From JBLXBZ01 sp048265185 (GTDB lineage: Bacteria; Pseudomonadota; Alphaproteobacteria; Rhizobiales; Stappiaceae): a stretch of DNA of 64,000 bases. The stretch lies in contig JBLXBZ010000002.1 in NCBI GenBank assembly GCA_048265185.1, forward strand, positions 372,001-436,000, given 5' to 3'. A program made the translations under genes and the position numbers. Positions 36,207 to 44,545 of this stretch are shown here, one piece after another (position 1 is the stretch's first letter; the number at the start of each line of letters is the position of its first letter). Below the pieces are notes generated by a model that searched no databases, was not told the DNA's origin, and saw nothing but the letters and a program-made list of their open reading frames with translations.

Positions 36207-37292
36207 ATGGCTACCACGATTGTTTCCACCACTGCGGGTGAAGCGGTGAGCGCGGCGTGTGACGTCGCAATTGATCGTTATGGCCGTGTGGATGCGCCTG
36301 AGTTGGAATATACGCCGGAGATCGCTGCGGAGACCGCGCCGATTTACGAGAAGGTCAAGCATTTGATTCCGGCCATTGAGTGGCCGGCGCTGGCTCCGAC
36401 GATTCATGCCATCAATAAGCTGAAAAAGGAGCGCAACGCCGTTATTCTGGCGCATAACTATATGACGCCTGAAATTTATCACGGCGTAGCCGACATTGTT
36501 GGCGACAGTTTGCAGCTGGCCAAGGAAGCCAGCCGGACGGAAGCTGACGTGATTGTTCAGTGCGGCGTGCATTTCATGGCGGAGACATCGAAAATTCTCA
36601 GCCCGGAAAAAACCGTTTTGATCCCGGACATGAAGGCGGGGTGTTCGCTGGCTGAATCAATTACGGCGGCGGACGTGCGCATGTTGCGCGAAAAAAATCC
36701 TGGCGTGCCTATCGTGACTTACGTCAATACGTCTGCGGACGTGAAGGCGGAATGCGATATTTGCTGCACGTCCTCCAATGCGGTTCAGGTTGTGGAGAGC
36801 CTTGGCGCCAAGCGCGTATTTTTGATACCCGATCAATATCTGGCGGCCAATGTGGCGAAACAAACGGATGTGGAGATATTGACATGGGCGGGCGCCTGCG
36901 AGGTGCATGAACGCTTCACGGCGGCGGAATTGCGAGAGTATCGCGACATCGATCCCGACGTGAAAATCATCGTGCACCCGGAATGTCCGCCTGACGTGGT
37001 GGGCGAAGCGGATTTCGCGGGTTCAACCGCGCATATGATCGACTGGGTTAAAGAGCATCATCCGAAAAAGGTTATGCTTGTCACCGAATGTTCGATGGCG
37101 GATAATGTGGCGTCCGAAACGCCTGACGTGGAATTCGTGCGTCCATGCAATCTTTGTCCGCATATGAAGCGGATCACGCTGACAAAAATCCTTGACGCGT
37201 TGATTGACATGAAGGACGAGGTCTTCGTCGACCCACGTACGGCTGAGCGGGCGCGGCGCTCCGTAGAGCGGATGATTAATTTGAAAAGCTGA
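36207..37292 (+). CDS. nadA: Quinolinate synthase NadA
   Basis: NadA condenses iminoaspartate with dihydroxyacetone phosphate to quinolinate, using a [4Fe-4S] cluster. The frame opens with TTG at 36180, but GAGAGG lies before ATG 36207 (MATTIV). Cluster cysteines fit C119 (VQCGVHFMAE), C260 (HPECPPDV) and C317 or C314 (CNLCPHMKRI). Substrate motifs LAHNYMTPEI and YVNTSADVKA are present. First gene of nadABC, de novo NAD synthesis from aspartate, with two operator-like palindromes upstream. Confidence 0.97.
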   Translation: MATTIVSTTAGEAVSAACDVAIDRYGRVDAPELEYTPEIAAETAPIYEKVKHLIPAIEWPALAPTIHAINKLKKERNAVILAHNYMTPEIYHGVADIVGDSLQLAKEASRTEADVIVQCGVHFMAETSKILSPEKTVLIPDMKAGCSLAESITAADVRMLREKNPGVPIVTYVNTSADVKAECDICCTSSNAVQVVESLGAKRVFLIPDQYLAANVAKQTDVEILTWAGACEVHERFTAAELREYRDIDPDVKIIVHPECPPDVVGEADFAGSTAHMIDWVKEHHPKKVMLVTECSMADNVASETPDVEFVRPCNLCPHMKRITLTKILDALIDMKDEVFVDPRTAERARRSVERMINLKS

Positions 37293-37332
37293 GGCTGGCG
37301 GAGCCGCAGTTCGGTTCTAAGGAACCCTTCGG

Positions 37333-37356
37333 TGCGCGCATGCCGGCGCGCATTTT
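37333..37356 (+). terminator. Terminator-like hairpin between nadA and nadB
   Basis: TGCGCGC (37333-37339), loop of 6, GCGCGCA (37346-37352), then TTTT. It sits 40 bases past nadA and 66 before nadB, so it may lower nadBC read-through or stabilise nadA mRNA. Confidence 0.45.
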
Positions 37357-37422
37357 GCTGATACGCTGATGCGAAATTACGCTGCGTATTAGTGCGTCAA
37401 GCGCGTTTTCCAGAGGCTTCCC

Positions 37423-39069
37423 ATGTCTGGCATTGAAACTATTTCTCCTCTGCAATCTTCCAGTGGAATTGACGATGTCGTCATTTTGGGGGGAGGTTTA
37501 GCCGGGCTGTTTTGCGCGTTGAAACTCAGCCCGCGTCCCGTCACCATTCTCACAGCTTCGCCTATCGGCGAAGGCGGCTCATCCGCTTGGGCGCAAGGGG
37601 GCATCGCCGCTGCGGTGTCTGAGGGGGATACGGCGTTGGCCCATACCCTCGACACGCTGGAGGCGGGAAAGGGAATTTGCGAAGAAAAAATCGTACGCCT
37701 GATGACGAGCGAAGCGGGGGAGCGCGTTCGCGATCTCCTTCAATATGGCGTTCCTTTTGACAAGGATCTGGAAGGGCGTTTGCAGTTATCGCGTGAGGCG
37801 GCCCACTCTCAAAGCCGGGTGGTTCGCGTGCAAGGAGATATGGCGGGACGCGCCATTATGACGGCGCTTATCGACGCTGTACGCAAAACGCCCTCCATTC
37901 GGGTCGTCGAGGGATATTTGGGCGAAGAGTTGATGCGTAGCGGCAGTCGGGTTTGCGGCATTCTGGCTCGCCGACGGGGCGGACGGGAGCGATTGGCGTT
38001 TCCCGCGCATGCGGTGGTGCTGGCTTCTGGCGGCGTGGGGCATCTTTATAGCGTGACGACAAACCCGAACGAATCCAACGGTCATGGGGTGGCCATGGCC
38101 GCGCGCGCGGGGGCTGTGTTGGCGGATTGCGAGTTTGTTCAGTTTCATCCAACCGCGCTTGACGTGGGCAGAGATCCTGCGCCGCTGGCCACCGAAGCTC
38201 TGCGCGGCGAAGGAGCTTTGCTGGTGAATCGCGCCGGCGAGCGTTTCATGGAGAAGATTGATCCGTTGCTGGAGCTCGCGCCCCGCGACGTGGTGGCGCG
38301 GGCGATCTTTACGCAAGTTCAGGCTGGGCGCGGCGCTTTCCTTGACTGTCGCGAGGCGATTGGCGGCGCCTTTTCCAAGCGGTTTCCAACGGTCGCCGCC
38401 GCTTGCTCGCAGGCGGGAATAGATCCTGCAACAGATCTCATTCCGGTGCAGCCGGCGCAACATTATCATATGGGCGGCATTTTGACCGACGCCAATGGAC
38501 GAACGTCGCTGGACGGCCTTTGGGCGGCGGGGGAAGTGGCGTCCACCGGAGCGCATGGCGCCAATCGACTGGCGTCCAATTCGTTGCTTGAAGCTGTGGT
38601 GTTCGCAACGCATATAGCCGAAGACATTCAAGGGTTGATGCCTACGCCCCGCACAGGCCATTGGGAGGAGCTGGACGACACTATCGTTGACGCGAGCGAG
38701 CGCAACGAGGTGGAGCGTTCGGCGATCTCAGGTTTGCGTGAGATTATGTCCGATAAGGTCGGCGTGGTGCGCACGCAGGAAGGGCTTACCGAGGCGCTTG
38801 CGGTTATTTCCGCGTTGGAGGGGCGATGCGCACGGCGCTCTATCCTTAACATGATGGCCGCGGGCAGAATTATCGCCGCCGCCGCCTTGATGCGTCAGGA
38901 AAGCCGGGGCGGGCATTATCGCTCTGACTTCCCGCAGCAAGATGAAGCTCAGCAAAAACGGTCTTTCTTGACAATGCGTCAGGTGGACGAGTTGAGCGCG
39001 CAGGCGAGAGAAAGCGAAGTCGGGCGTAAGGCCATTGAACTGGAAGAGATTAAAACTCATGAACATTGA
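37423..39069 (+). CDS. nadB: L-aspartate oxidase NadB
   Basis: FAD enzyme that oxidises L-aspartate to iminoaspartate for NadA. It has the dinucleotide fold VVILGGGLAGLFCAL (about 24-38), SSAWAQGGIAAA, the substrate loop and the succinate-dehydrogenase-like HGANRLASNSLLE (about 378-390), then the helical C-terminal domain. Length 548 is normal. It follows nadA by 130 bases and overlaps nadC by 11 bases, so nadB-nadC are translationally coupled. Confidence 0.97.
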   Translation: MSGIETISPLQSSSGIDDVVILGGGLAGLFCALKLSPRPVTILTASPIGEGGSSAWAQGGIAAAVSEGDTALAHTLDTLEAGKGICEEKIVRLMTSEAGERVRDLLQYGVPFDKDLEGRLQLSREAAHSQSRVVRVQGDMAGRAIMTALIDAVRKTPSIRVVEGYLGEELMRSGSRVCGILARRRGGRERLAFPAHAVVLASGGVGHLYSVTTNPNESNGHGVAMAARAGAVLADCEFVQFHPTALDVGRDPAPLATEALRGEGALLVNRAGERFMEKIDPLLELAPRDVVARAIFTQVQAGRGAFLDCREAIGGAFSKRFPTVAAACSQAGIDPATDLIPVQPAQHYHMGGILTDANGRTSLDGLWAAGEVASTGAHGANRLASNSLLEAVVFATHIAEDIQGLMPTPRTGHWEELDDTIVDASERNEVERSAISGLREIMSDKVGVVRTQEGLTEALAVISALEGRCARRSILNMMAAGRIIAAAALMRQESRGGHYRSDFPQQDEAQQKRSFLTMRQVDELSAQARESEVGRKAIELEEIKTHEH

Positions 39070-39928
39070 CGCTTATTTGCCCAAGTTGCCTCAACTGTTG
39101 ATCGATGAGGCGGTGCGTGCGGCTTTGCTCGAAGATTGGGGGCGCGCCGGGGACGTCACCGCTCAGGCGACCTTGCCGGAAAGCGTCATGGCGCAAGCGT
39201 CAATTGTTTCGCGTCAGGAAGGGCGTCTCGCCGGCGTTGATCTCGCCTTGAGCGCATTTCGATTGTCCGATCCATCGATTAATGTGGAGACGCTGGAGGA
39301 TGACGGCGCCTGCTTGTCTCCGGGAAAAGTGGTCGCGCGGATTTTTGGGCCTGCGCGGGCGGTTTTGGCGGGAGAGCGTGTCGCATTGAATTTTCTTGGG
39401 CACTTGTCGGGGGTCGCCACGGCCACGTCAAAATTCGCCGGGAAAATTTCTCACACGAAGGCGAAAATCGTGTGCACGCGCAAGACTACGCCCGGATTGA
39501 GAGCTTTTGAGAAATACGCCGTGCGTTGCGGGGGCGGGGCCAATCACCGCTTCGGGTTGGATGATGCGATCCTGATCAAGGACAACCATATCGCCATTTG
39601 CGGGGGCGTCGCGTTGGCGATTGAACGGGCGCGGGCTTTCGCTGGACATCTGGTGAAGGTGGAGGTTGAAGTTGACACTCTGGCGCAATTGCGCGAGGCG
39701 CTTGCGGCGGGGCCGGATGTGATCATGCTTGACAATATGTCGCTGGAGCAATTGCGTGAAGCGGTGGCCATGACCAATGGCGGCGTCGTGCTTGAGGCTT
39801 CTGGCGGCGTAACCCTTGAAACGGCGCAGGCGATTGCGGAAACCGGCGTCGACTTGATTTCAACGGGGTGGATCACCCATTCAGCACCCGTTTTGGATCT
39901 GGGGCTGGATATTGAGTTGCGCGCCTGA
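39059..39928 (+). CDS. nadC: Quinolinate phosphoribosyltransferase NadC
   Basis: NadC converts quinolinate and PRPP to nicotinate mononucleotide. ATG 39059 (MNIDAYLPKL) overlaps the nadB stop; an upstream in-frame ATG lies inside nadB and is less likely. Motifs are CTRKTTPGLRAFEKYAV (substrate Arg/Lys), GGGANHRFGLDDAILIKDNH, VEVEVDTLAQ, and the C-terminal LEASGGVTLET and ISTGWITHSAP. Last gene of the operon, convergent with a cell wall hydrolase gene. Confidence 0.97.
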   Translation: MNIDAYLPKLPQLLIDEAVRAALLEDWGRAGDVTAQATLPESVMAQASIVSRQEGRLAGVDLALSAFRLSDPSINVETLEDDGACLSPGKVVARIFGPARAVLAGERVALNFLGHLSGVATATSKFAGKISHTKAKIVCTRKTTPGLRAFEKYAVRCGGGANHRFGLDDAILIKDNHIAICGGVALAIERARAFAGHLVKVEVEVDTLAQLREALAAGPDVIMLDNMSLEQLREAVAMTNGGVVLEASGGVTLETAQAIAETGVDLISTGWITHSAPVLDLGLDIELRA

Positions 39929-39968
39929 AGCGTCCGGAGGTTTGGCGCTGCGGAAAGCGGCGCTGAAA

Positions 39969-41213
39969 TCAGCTCCAGCCGCCGCCGTAGGTTTTATAGA
40001 AGATATGCAGACCGATTTTCTGCATTTTCTTCATTGTGCGCGCCCATCTGGGGTGTACATAGGTGGCGTGATAATGGGTCGAGGCGCCGACTTTTGTCAG
40101 GTAGTGCTCACCGGCGACGGTTTCTTTCGCCAGCTTTTGCGCCACGCGCCAAGACGCCTTTGAATTGATGCGGTCACGTATGCCGTCGCATGCGAAAGAG
40201 AACTGGCACCGATTGCGCATATGGCGGTTTTGATAGACGACTTTACAGATCGTATTTGGGTAAGTTGGATTTTTCACCCGGTTCAAAACGACTTGAGCCA
40301 CGGCGATCTGCCCGCTTTGCGGCTCGCTGCGCGCCTCAAAGTAGATCGCTTCAGCAAGGCATTGCAATTCCTTCTTGGAGTTGGCGCTTTTGGGGAGCGG
40401 GCGATTACGCCACCAGTGCGGATCGCTTTGGGCGTTGGTCTCCAGTTCCGCCTCGTCGATTACGGAGGGGTCGTTGAGCGTGGGACCGCCTAACAGGGCC
40501 TGGAAGGGCGATCGAACGCTTTCGCCGCTTTGCGGGGCGTAGGCGGAGACCAGAGAAGCGCTGGCCGCAGCCACGTTGCGCGCCATGGCCAGTTTCGCCA
40601 GGTCAAGCGGTTCGCCGTCTTTCGCTGGTTTTTTGCCCGCCAGTAATGTGGCTTTGCGATCGGCGCCTTCCGGAAAGCTCTGAACGAAGGCGACGCGCGG
40701 TAGGTCGTCTCTGTTGTCTTCAGCCAAAAGAGTGGGCATCGTATAGAGGGAGCCGCTCGCGGTTTCAATCAGATTGCGATCAGGCGCCATTGAAAACATG
40801 CGCGCGGATTTTCCTGTGCGGTTGATGCGAAGCTCGGTTGGCATTTCCCGGTTCTGGCCATCTTGAACCGAGCGCTCCAAGCCGGGAATGGTGGTCGCCG
40901 GCAAGGAGGCGTTTCCTGAAGTTATGACATATTTCGTGGTGTTTTCATTTTCTCGCTGGCCCGCTTGCGTAAACGTGAAGCTTGGGGTGAGAGACGAGGT
41001 GTATGGCGCGGCCTCCACGGCGGACATCCAGCGGGGCGCGGCGCCGCGGGCTTTGTCGAGGAGTGAGGAAATGTCTTGTTGAGCGACCACGGTTGGAAAG
41101 CCAAAATAAAGCGCGAGGGCGTATGAGGCGAAACGCATATAGGCCGATTTTCGTACGTGGTTGGGCCTAACCCGTTTTGCTTTTTTGGTGCCAGACATAC
41201 GCGGCGACTCCAA
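39969..41213 (-). CDS. Cell wall hydrolase (SleB/Hydrolase_2 domain)
   Basis: Envelope protein with an N-terminal basic stretch and one hydrophobic segment (about 25-45) serving as signal or anchor, a long uncharacterised middle, and a C-terminal PF07486 (SleB) domain from about residue 285: LQCLAEAIYFEARSEP with the catalytic Glu, GQIAVAQVVLNRVKNPTYP, CQFSFACDG, and THYHATYVHPRW. This domain is usually a lytic transglycosylase-like or amidase-like peptidoglycan hydrolase. Monocistronic on the minus strand. Confidence 0.88.
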   Translation of the reverse strand: MESPRMSGTKKAKRVRPNHVRKSAYMRFASYALALYFGFPTVVAQQDISSLLDKARGAAPRWMSAVEAAPYTSSLTPSFTFTQAGQRENENTTKYVITSGNASLPATTIPGLERSVQDGQNREMPTELRINRTGKSARMFSMAPDRNLIETASGSLYTMPTLLAEDNRDDLPRVAFVQSFPEGADRKATLLAGKKPAKDGEPLDLAKLAMARNVAAASASLVSAYAPQSGESVRSPFQALLGGPTLNDPSVIDEAELETNAQSDPHWWRNRPLPKSANSKKELQCLAEAIYFEARSEPQSGQIAVAQVVLNRVKNPTYPNTICKVVYQNRHMRNRCQFSFACDGIRDRINSKASWRVAQKLAKETVAGEHYLTKVGASTHYHATYVHPRWARTMKKMQKIGLHIFYKTYGGGWS

Positions 41214-41458
41214 CGCTTGCTCCCGGTCTGTTCGTGTTAATCCGGGGCATGTGGTTTGAATACAACAGGGTGTAATCTTCGCCGCTTAACCTTGAGAGAC
41301 CGTTAATGAGGCTGGAATCCTTGCGAATTTGCGGGTTTCTTTGGTGTGTGGAGCTGGTTATGGTTAATTTAATTGTCTGTAGATGACTGTTTTCGCTTTG
41401 GAAATCTCCCTTTGTCGTGCAAGAGTCCGCCAGCGTTAAATTTGGTGTGGGGGACAAT

Positions 41459-41617
41459 ATGTATCTAAGTTTTCTGTTTTTGCTGCTGCTGGCGACGCTG
41501 ATATGCGCAGCCTATGGCTCGGTTCGCAGCGCCGGAATTTTGACGGCGTTGTCGTTCGCCGCCGCTATTTTCGTCTATACGCGTCACGCTACTGACGCGC
41601 TTCCTTTGTCGTTTTGA
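41459..41617 (+). CDS. DUF5993 family small membrane protein
   Basis: A 52-residue protein with two hydrophobic segments and the family ending HATDALPLSF. The start ATG 41459 gives MYLSFLFLLLLATLICAAYG. DUF5993 genes sit directly upstream of dsbB-like genes in many proteobacteria; here its stop is 8 bases before the dsbB GTG. A role with DsbB is inferred from this linkage only. Confidence 0.85.
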   Translation: MYLSFLFLLLLATLICAAYGSVRSAGILTALSFAAAIFVYTRHATDALPLSF

Positions 41618-41625
41618 GGTGCGCC

Positions 41626-42186
41626 GTGATTTCGAACCGCAATGAAATTCTTCTGAACGCCTTCGGTTTGTTGGGAATTTCGGTAACGCTCCTCGTGGCG
41701 TTTTTATTTCAACTTCTCAACAATGAAATCCCGTGTCCATTGTGCCTTTTGCAGCGGGCAGGCTTTTTGCTGCTGGCCGTCGGCCCAGTGCTTAATATCT
41801 GCAAAGGGCCGCGTTCCGCTCATTACGGGATCACAATCCTCGCCGGGCTTTTGGGCGCGGGCTTCTCCTCGCGCCAGATTTTACTGCACATCATGCCGGG
41901 CGATCCAGGATATGGCTCCGCCTTGATGGGGATGCATTTTTACAGCTGGGCGTTTGTGGTGTTCATTGGCGCGGTGGTTGCTTGTGCGGTGATGTTGCTG
42001 GTCCGCTCAAATGAAGACGTCGCGGCTTCGCGCCATCAGGCGGGCGCTTTGGGGGTGGGGGCGATCGGCTGTGTCGCCGTCGCGGGCGTTATCGCATTTG
42101 CGGGGCTGAACTTGGCCAGCACGGTGCTTGAGTGTGGCTTTAGCATCTGCCCTGATGATCCGGTTGAGTATATTTTGCTGAAATAG
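41626..42186 (+). CDS. Disulfide bond formation protein DsbB-like
   Basis: Inner-membrane quinone oxidoreductase that reoxidises DsbA. It has four hydrophobic segments, the first periplasmic pair CPLC (C37-C40) after the first helix, and a second pair in LECGFSICPDDP near the C-terminus, whose spacing differs from E. coli DsbB. The start GTG 41626 has GAGG 6 bases upstream; the frame extends 4 codons to TTG 41614 within the DUF5993 stop region. It is coupled to the DUF5993 gene. The DsbA-like protein at 7038 is a plausible partner. Confidence 0.88.
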   Translation: MISNRNEILLNAFGLLGISVTLLVAFLFQLLNNEIPCPLCLLQRAGFLLLAVGPVLNICKGPRSAHYGITILAGLLGAGFSSRQILLHIMPGDPGYGSALMGMHFYSWAFVVFIGAVVACAVMLLVRSNEDVAASRHQAGALGVGAIGCVAVAGVIAFAGLNLASTVLECGFSICPDDPVEYILLK

Positions 42187-42239
42187 AAGCGGGGGCGGGG
42201 AGATGGGGGCCGTACGTTCATCTGATGACGGTTCCCGGC

Positions 42240-43232
42240 TCACCTCCCTCCGACTTTCAAGCCCAGAGTTGGCCGTTCCTTCAATACGTTGCGGCGGAAA
42301 CGGAACAAGGCGGCGGGGCGTCCGCCTGTGGCGGTGGAAATTTCTCCGGTGGGTTCGACAAGCTCGCCGGCTTCAACGAGCCGACGGAAATTTTGCTTAT
42401 GGAGATGGCGCCCGGAAATTGCTTGAACCGTTTGCTGCAATTCGGTGAGGGTGAAACTTCTGGTCATCAGCTCGAACACCACGGGGCGGTATTTCAACTT
42501 GGCGCGTAAACGGGAAATCGCCGTGGCGAGGATGCGTCTGTGGTCAAAGCGCATGGGCTGCCCGAAAGCGGGGATCGCAGCACGCTTAAGCGCTTCTTCG
42601 CGTCCGTCGCGCGCAGCCTCTAGCACCAGCCCCGCCTCATAGAGGAGTTCATAGCGGTCCAACACTTTTTCTTCATCCCATGGATCGTTGTCCTGCTGGC
42701 CAAAGGCCAGACGAATTTGCTCGCTGCGTGAGAGCGCGCGGGAAGGGCGTCCGGGCGGGGGGGGCGTCGCGGCCCATTCTTGCAAGGTGGGCAATATTTG
42801 TTCGTCCAGCATTTCAGGGCGGCCGTCGCGCCAATCTTCCCATGGAAAGTAGTCGTACCACGACTGCCAGCGCGAGCCTTGCAAGGCGAGGGTTTCCTCC
42901 GACTCGATGCTCTTGCGCGTGAGCGCCAGATAGCCGACGGAAACCACATGCGGCCCTTTGTCCCCGTCAAGCATATGTCTGCCACGGTCGCCAAAGGTAT
43001 AAAGTTGCTCAATGTGGCCCAGCCTAAGCGCGGTTTGATCTTCCACCCAAGCTTTCAGGCCAATTTCAAAGGTTCTGTGGTTCAAAGGATCAAACGGGCC
43101 GAAGGGCAAGGCCTCCGGCTCATCTGCGGTGTCGCTGACGACGGTCAGAACCCATGGAGTGGGGCTTTCGACTGCAACGATGACGGCGTTGAGGCCAATT
43201 TCAAGCAGGGTTAGCTTTTCTGGAGACTGCAC
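42240..43232 (-). CDS. nadQ: NadQ-like NAD regulator (degenerate NUDIX plus winged helix)
   Basis: The 330-residue protein has an N-terminal NUDIX-like domain (about 8-165) lacking a recognisable catalytic NUDIX box but keeping the NrtR-like QLYTFGD (76-82), and a C-terminal winged-helix part (about 235-325, FTLTELQQTVQAISGRHLHKQ, RRLVEAGELVEPTG). This build matches alphaproteobacterial NadQ, a repressor of NAD synthesis genes (family knowledge, assignment inferred). GTG 43232 has GGAG 7 bases upstream, inside the phosphatase gene it overlaps by 22 bases. Likely targets are the two palindromes before nadA, 6-7 kb away. Confidence 0.78.
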   Translation of the reverse strand: MQSPEKLTLLEIGLNAVIVAVESPTPWVLTVVSDTADEPEALPFGPFDPLNHRTFEIGLKAWVEDQTALRLGHIEQLYTFGDRGRHMLDGDKGPHVVSVGYLALTRKSIESEETLALQGSRWQSWYDYFPWEDWRDGRPEMLDEQILPTLQEWAATPPPPGRPSRALSRSEQIRLAFGQQDNDPWDEEKVLDRYELLYEAGLVLEAARDGREEALKRAAIPAFGQPMRFDHRRILATAISRLRAKLKYRPVVFELMTRSFTLTELQQTVQAISGRHLHKQNFRRLVEAGELVEPTGEISTATGGRPAALFRFRRNVLKERPTLGLKVGGR

Positions 43233-43744
43233 GAAGGCTCTCCATAGGCTAGCGTGAAGGGCGCGCCTTCAAAGGCGTCGGCGCCGCGTCCAATTGTTTT
43301 GATCGCGTCGATCATTTCTCCGTCTCGCTCCAATAATTCGTCCGCCAGAGCGATCATTCGGCCGTTGGGCGTGGCGCTTGGCGAGGAGGCGCGCAGGAGA
43401 TGGGCGAGCTCCGCCTCTCTTCCGCGTTCCGACAGAGCGCAAGCGGCGATATAGGCGGCGGCCGTGGAGCGGCTTATTCCCGCCCAACAATGAATGACGA
43501 GTGGCGCCGATCCTCCCCACCTGCGGACATAGGCGAGCAGAGCGCGCATATGTTCGGCCTGCGGAGCGATTAGACCAGCCCTTGGCGCGGCAATGTCGTT
43601 AAACGAAAGCGACAGATAGTTTTGCGGCGAAATCTGTGTGGGAAGGTCGACAGCGGCTCCAGCGCTCATCAGAGAAATCAAATGCCTCGCGCCGACCCTA
43701 CTCACCGTTTTTTCAAGTTGGGACAAGGGGCAGACAGTGAGCAT
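43211..43744 (-). CDS. Protein tyrosine phosphatase-like protein
   Basis: A cysteine-based phosphatase-like protein with the CX5R loop HCWAGISRSTAAA (C86, R92). N-terminal strands and the helical rest fit the dual-specificity or tyrosine phosphatase fold; the WPD-type Asp is not obvious (SFNDIAAP, D50, is a candidate). It starts the two-gene unit with the NadQ-like gene, which begins inside its last 22 bases. The substrate is unknown; a link to NAD control is only contextual. Confidence 0.83.
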   Translation of the reverse strand: MLTVCPLSQLEKTVSRVGARHLISLMSAGAAVDLPTQISPQNYLSLSFNDIAAPRAGLIAPQAEHMRALLAYVRRWGGSAPLVIHCWAGISRSTAAAYIAACALSERGREAELAHLLRASSPSATPNGRMIALADELLERDGEMIDAIKTIGRGADAFEGAPFTLAYGEPSCSLQKS

Positions 43745-43786
43745 GACATCTTTCTGAAGGGATGAACGGAAGGACGCAACCTTAGC

Positions 43787-43828
43787 GGATTATCCTTCAC
43801 AGGTCACCTGCCGCGTGAAGGGTTATCC
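43787..43828. repeat. Imperfect inverted repeat upstream of the phosphatase-nadQ unit
   Basis: 14-base arms with two mismatches, GGATTATCCTTCAC (43787-43800) and GTGAAGGGTTATCC (43815-43828), around a 14-base centre. It is 42 bases before the phosphatase start and 32 past the HD gene stop, so it could be an operator or the HD gene terminator (no T run). Confidence 0.45.
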
Positions 43829-43860
43829 AAATTGAAGACGATACGCTCAGGCGCGCGTTG

Positions 43861-44499
43861 TTAAAGGGGCGTTTCATCGCGAAGTTTCTGGATCTCGATG
43901 AAACGCTCCATGAACTGCGTTTGCGCTTGGCTCGCAGGTAAAGGGCGTAGACCTAAAGAGCTGTCACTATGGTTCAGCGCTTTGATGACGCGAGGCCTTC
44001 CAAAAATTCGATTTGCTTCGTCGCGTGAAAATCCCGCTAGTTCAACCGCTTCGAAATAGGCGCAGATCATGTCCGCTTTTTTAATGAGTTTCTTTATGTC
44101 TTCAGGCAGGGTCGTCTGCAATGAAAACCGTAAGTGGATGGCTTGTTGCAGGCGCTGTTCGATATCTTTATAGGCGCCGCCCAAAACTGTCTTGAAAGGC
44201 GAAATCATGTCACCGATGACATATTCAGGCGCGTCATGCAGCAAGGCGGCAAGGCGCCAATGAGCGCTAAGGTCCGGTTTTATCAGTCGCGTTAAATGCT
44301 CCACCCAGACGCAATGCTCCGCCACCGAGAAAGCGTGCTCGCCGGTCGTCTGACCGTTCCACCTCGCGACGCGGGCGAGTCCGTGGGCGATATCTGAAAT
44401 CTCGATATCAAGCGGAGAGGGGTCCAATAAGTCAAGACGGCGGCCCGACAGCATTCGCTGCCATGCACGAGAGGGAGAGCCGGCTTTGTCTGCGGACAT
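43861..44499 (-). CDS. HD-domain hydrolase (YfbR-like)
   Basis: A cytoplasmic phosphohydrolase with a metal-binding HD motif: GEHAFSVAEHC (His ligand), LAALLHDAPEYVIGDMISPFK (HD pair with Glu, the YfbR/5'-nucleotidase pattern), and a later KKADMICAYFEAVEL with an Asp ligand. YfbR-type enzymes dephosphorylate deoxynucleoside monophosphates; the substrate here is inferred. The protein is 212 residues. Start ATG 44499. Its start lies 46 bases past the YgfZ-like gene stop on the same strand. Confidence 0.87.
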   Translation of the reverse strand: MSADKAGSPSRAWQRMLSGRRLDLLDPSPLDIEISDIAHGLARVARWNGQTTGEHAFSVAEHCVWVEHLTRLIKPDLSAHWRLAALLHDAPEYVIGDMISPFKTVLGGAYKDIEQRLQQAIHLRFSLQTTLPEDIKKLIKKADMICAYFEAVELAGFSRDEANRIFGRPRVIKALNHSDSSLGLRPLPASQAQTQFMERFIEIQKLRDETPL

Positions 44500-44545
44500 G
44501 CTGGATTTGCCTGTGTTGGTTTTTCAAAATAACGCGTGAATCTAG

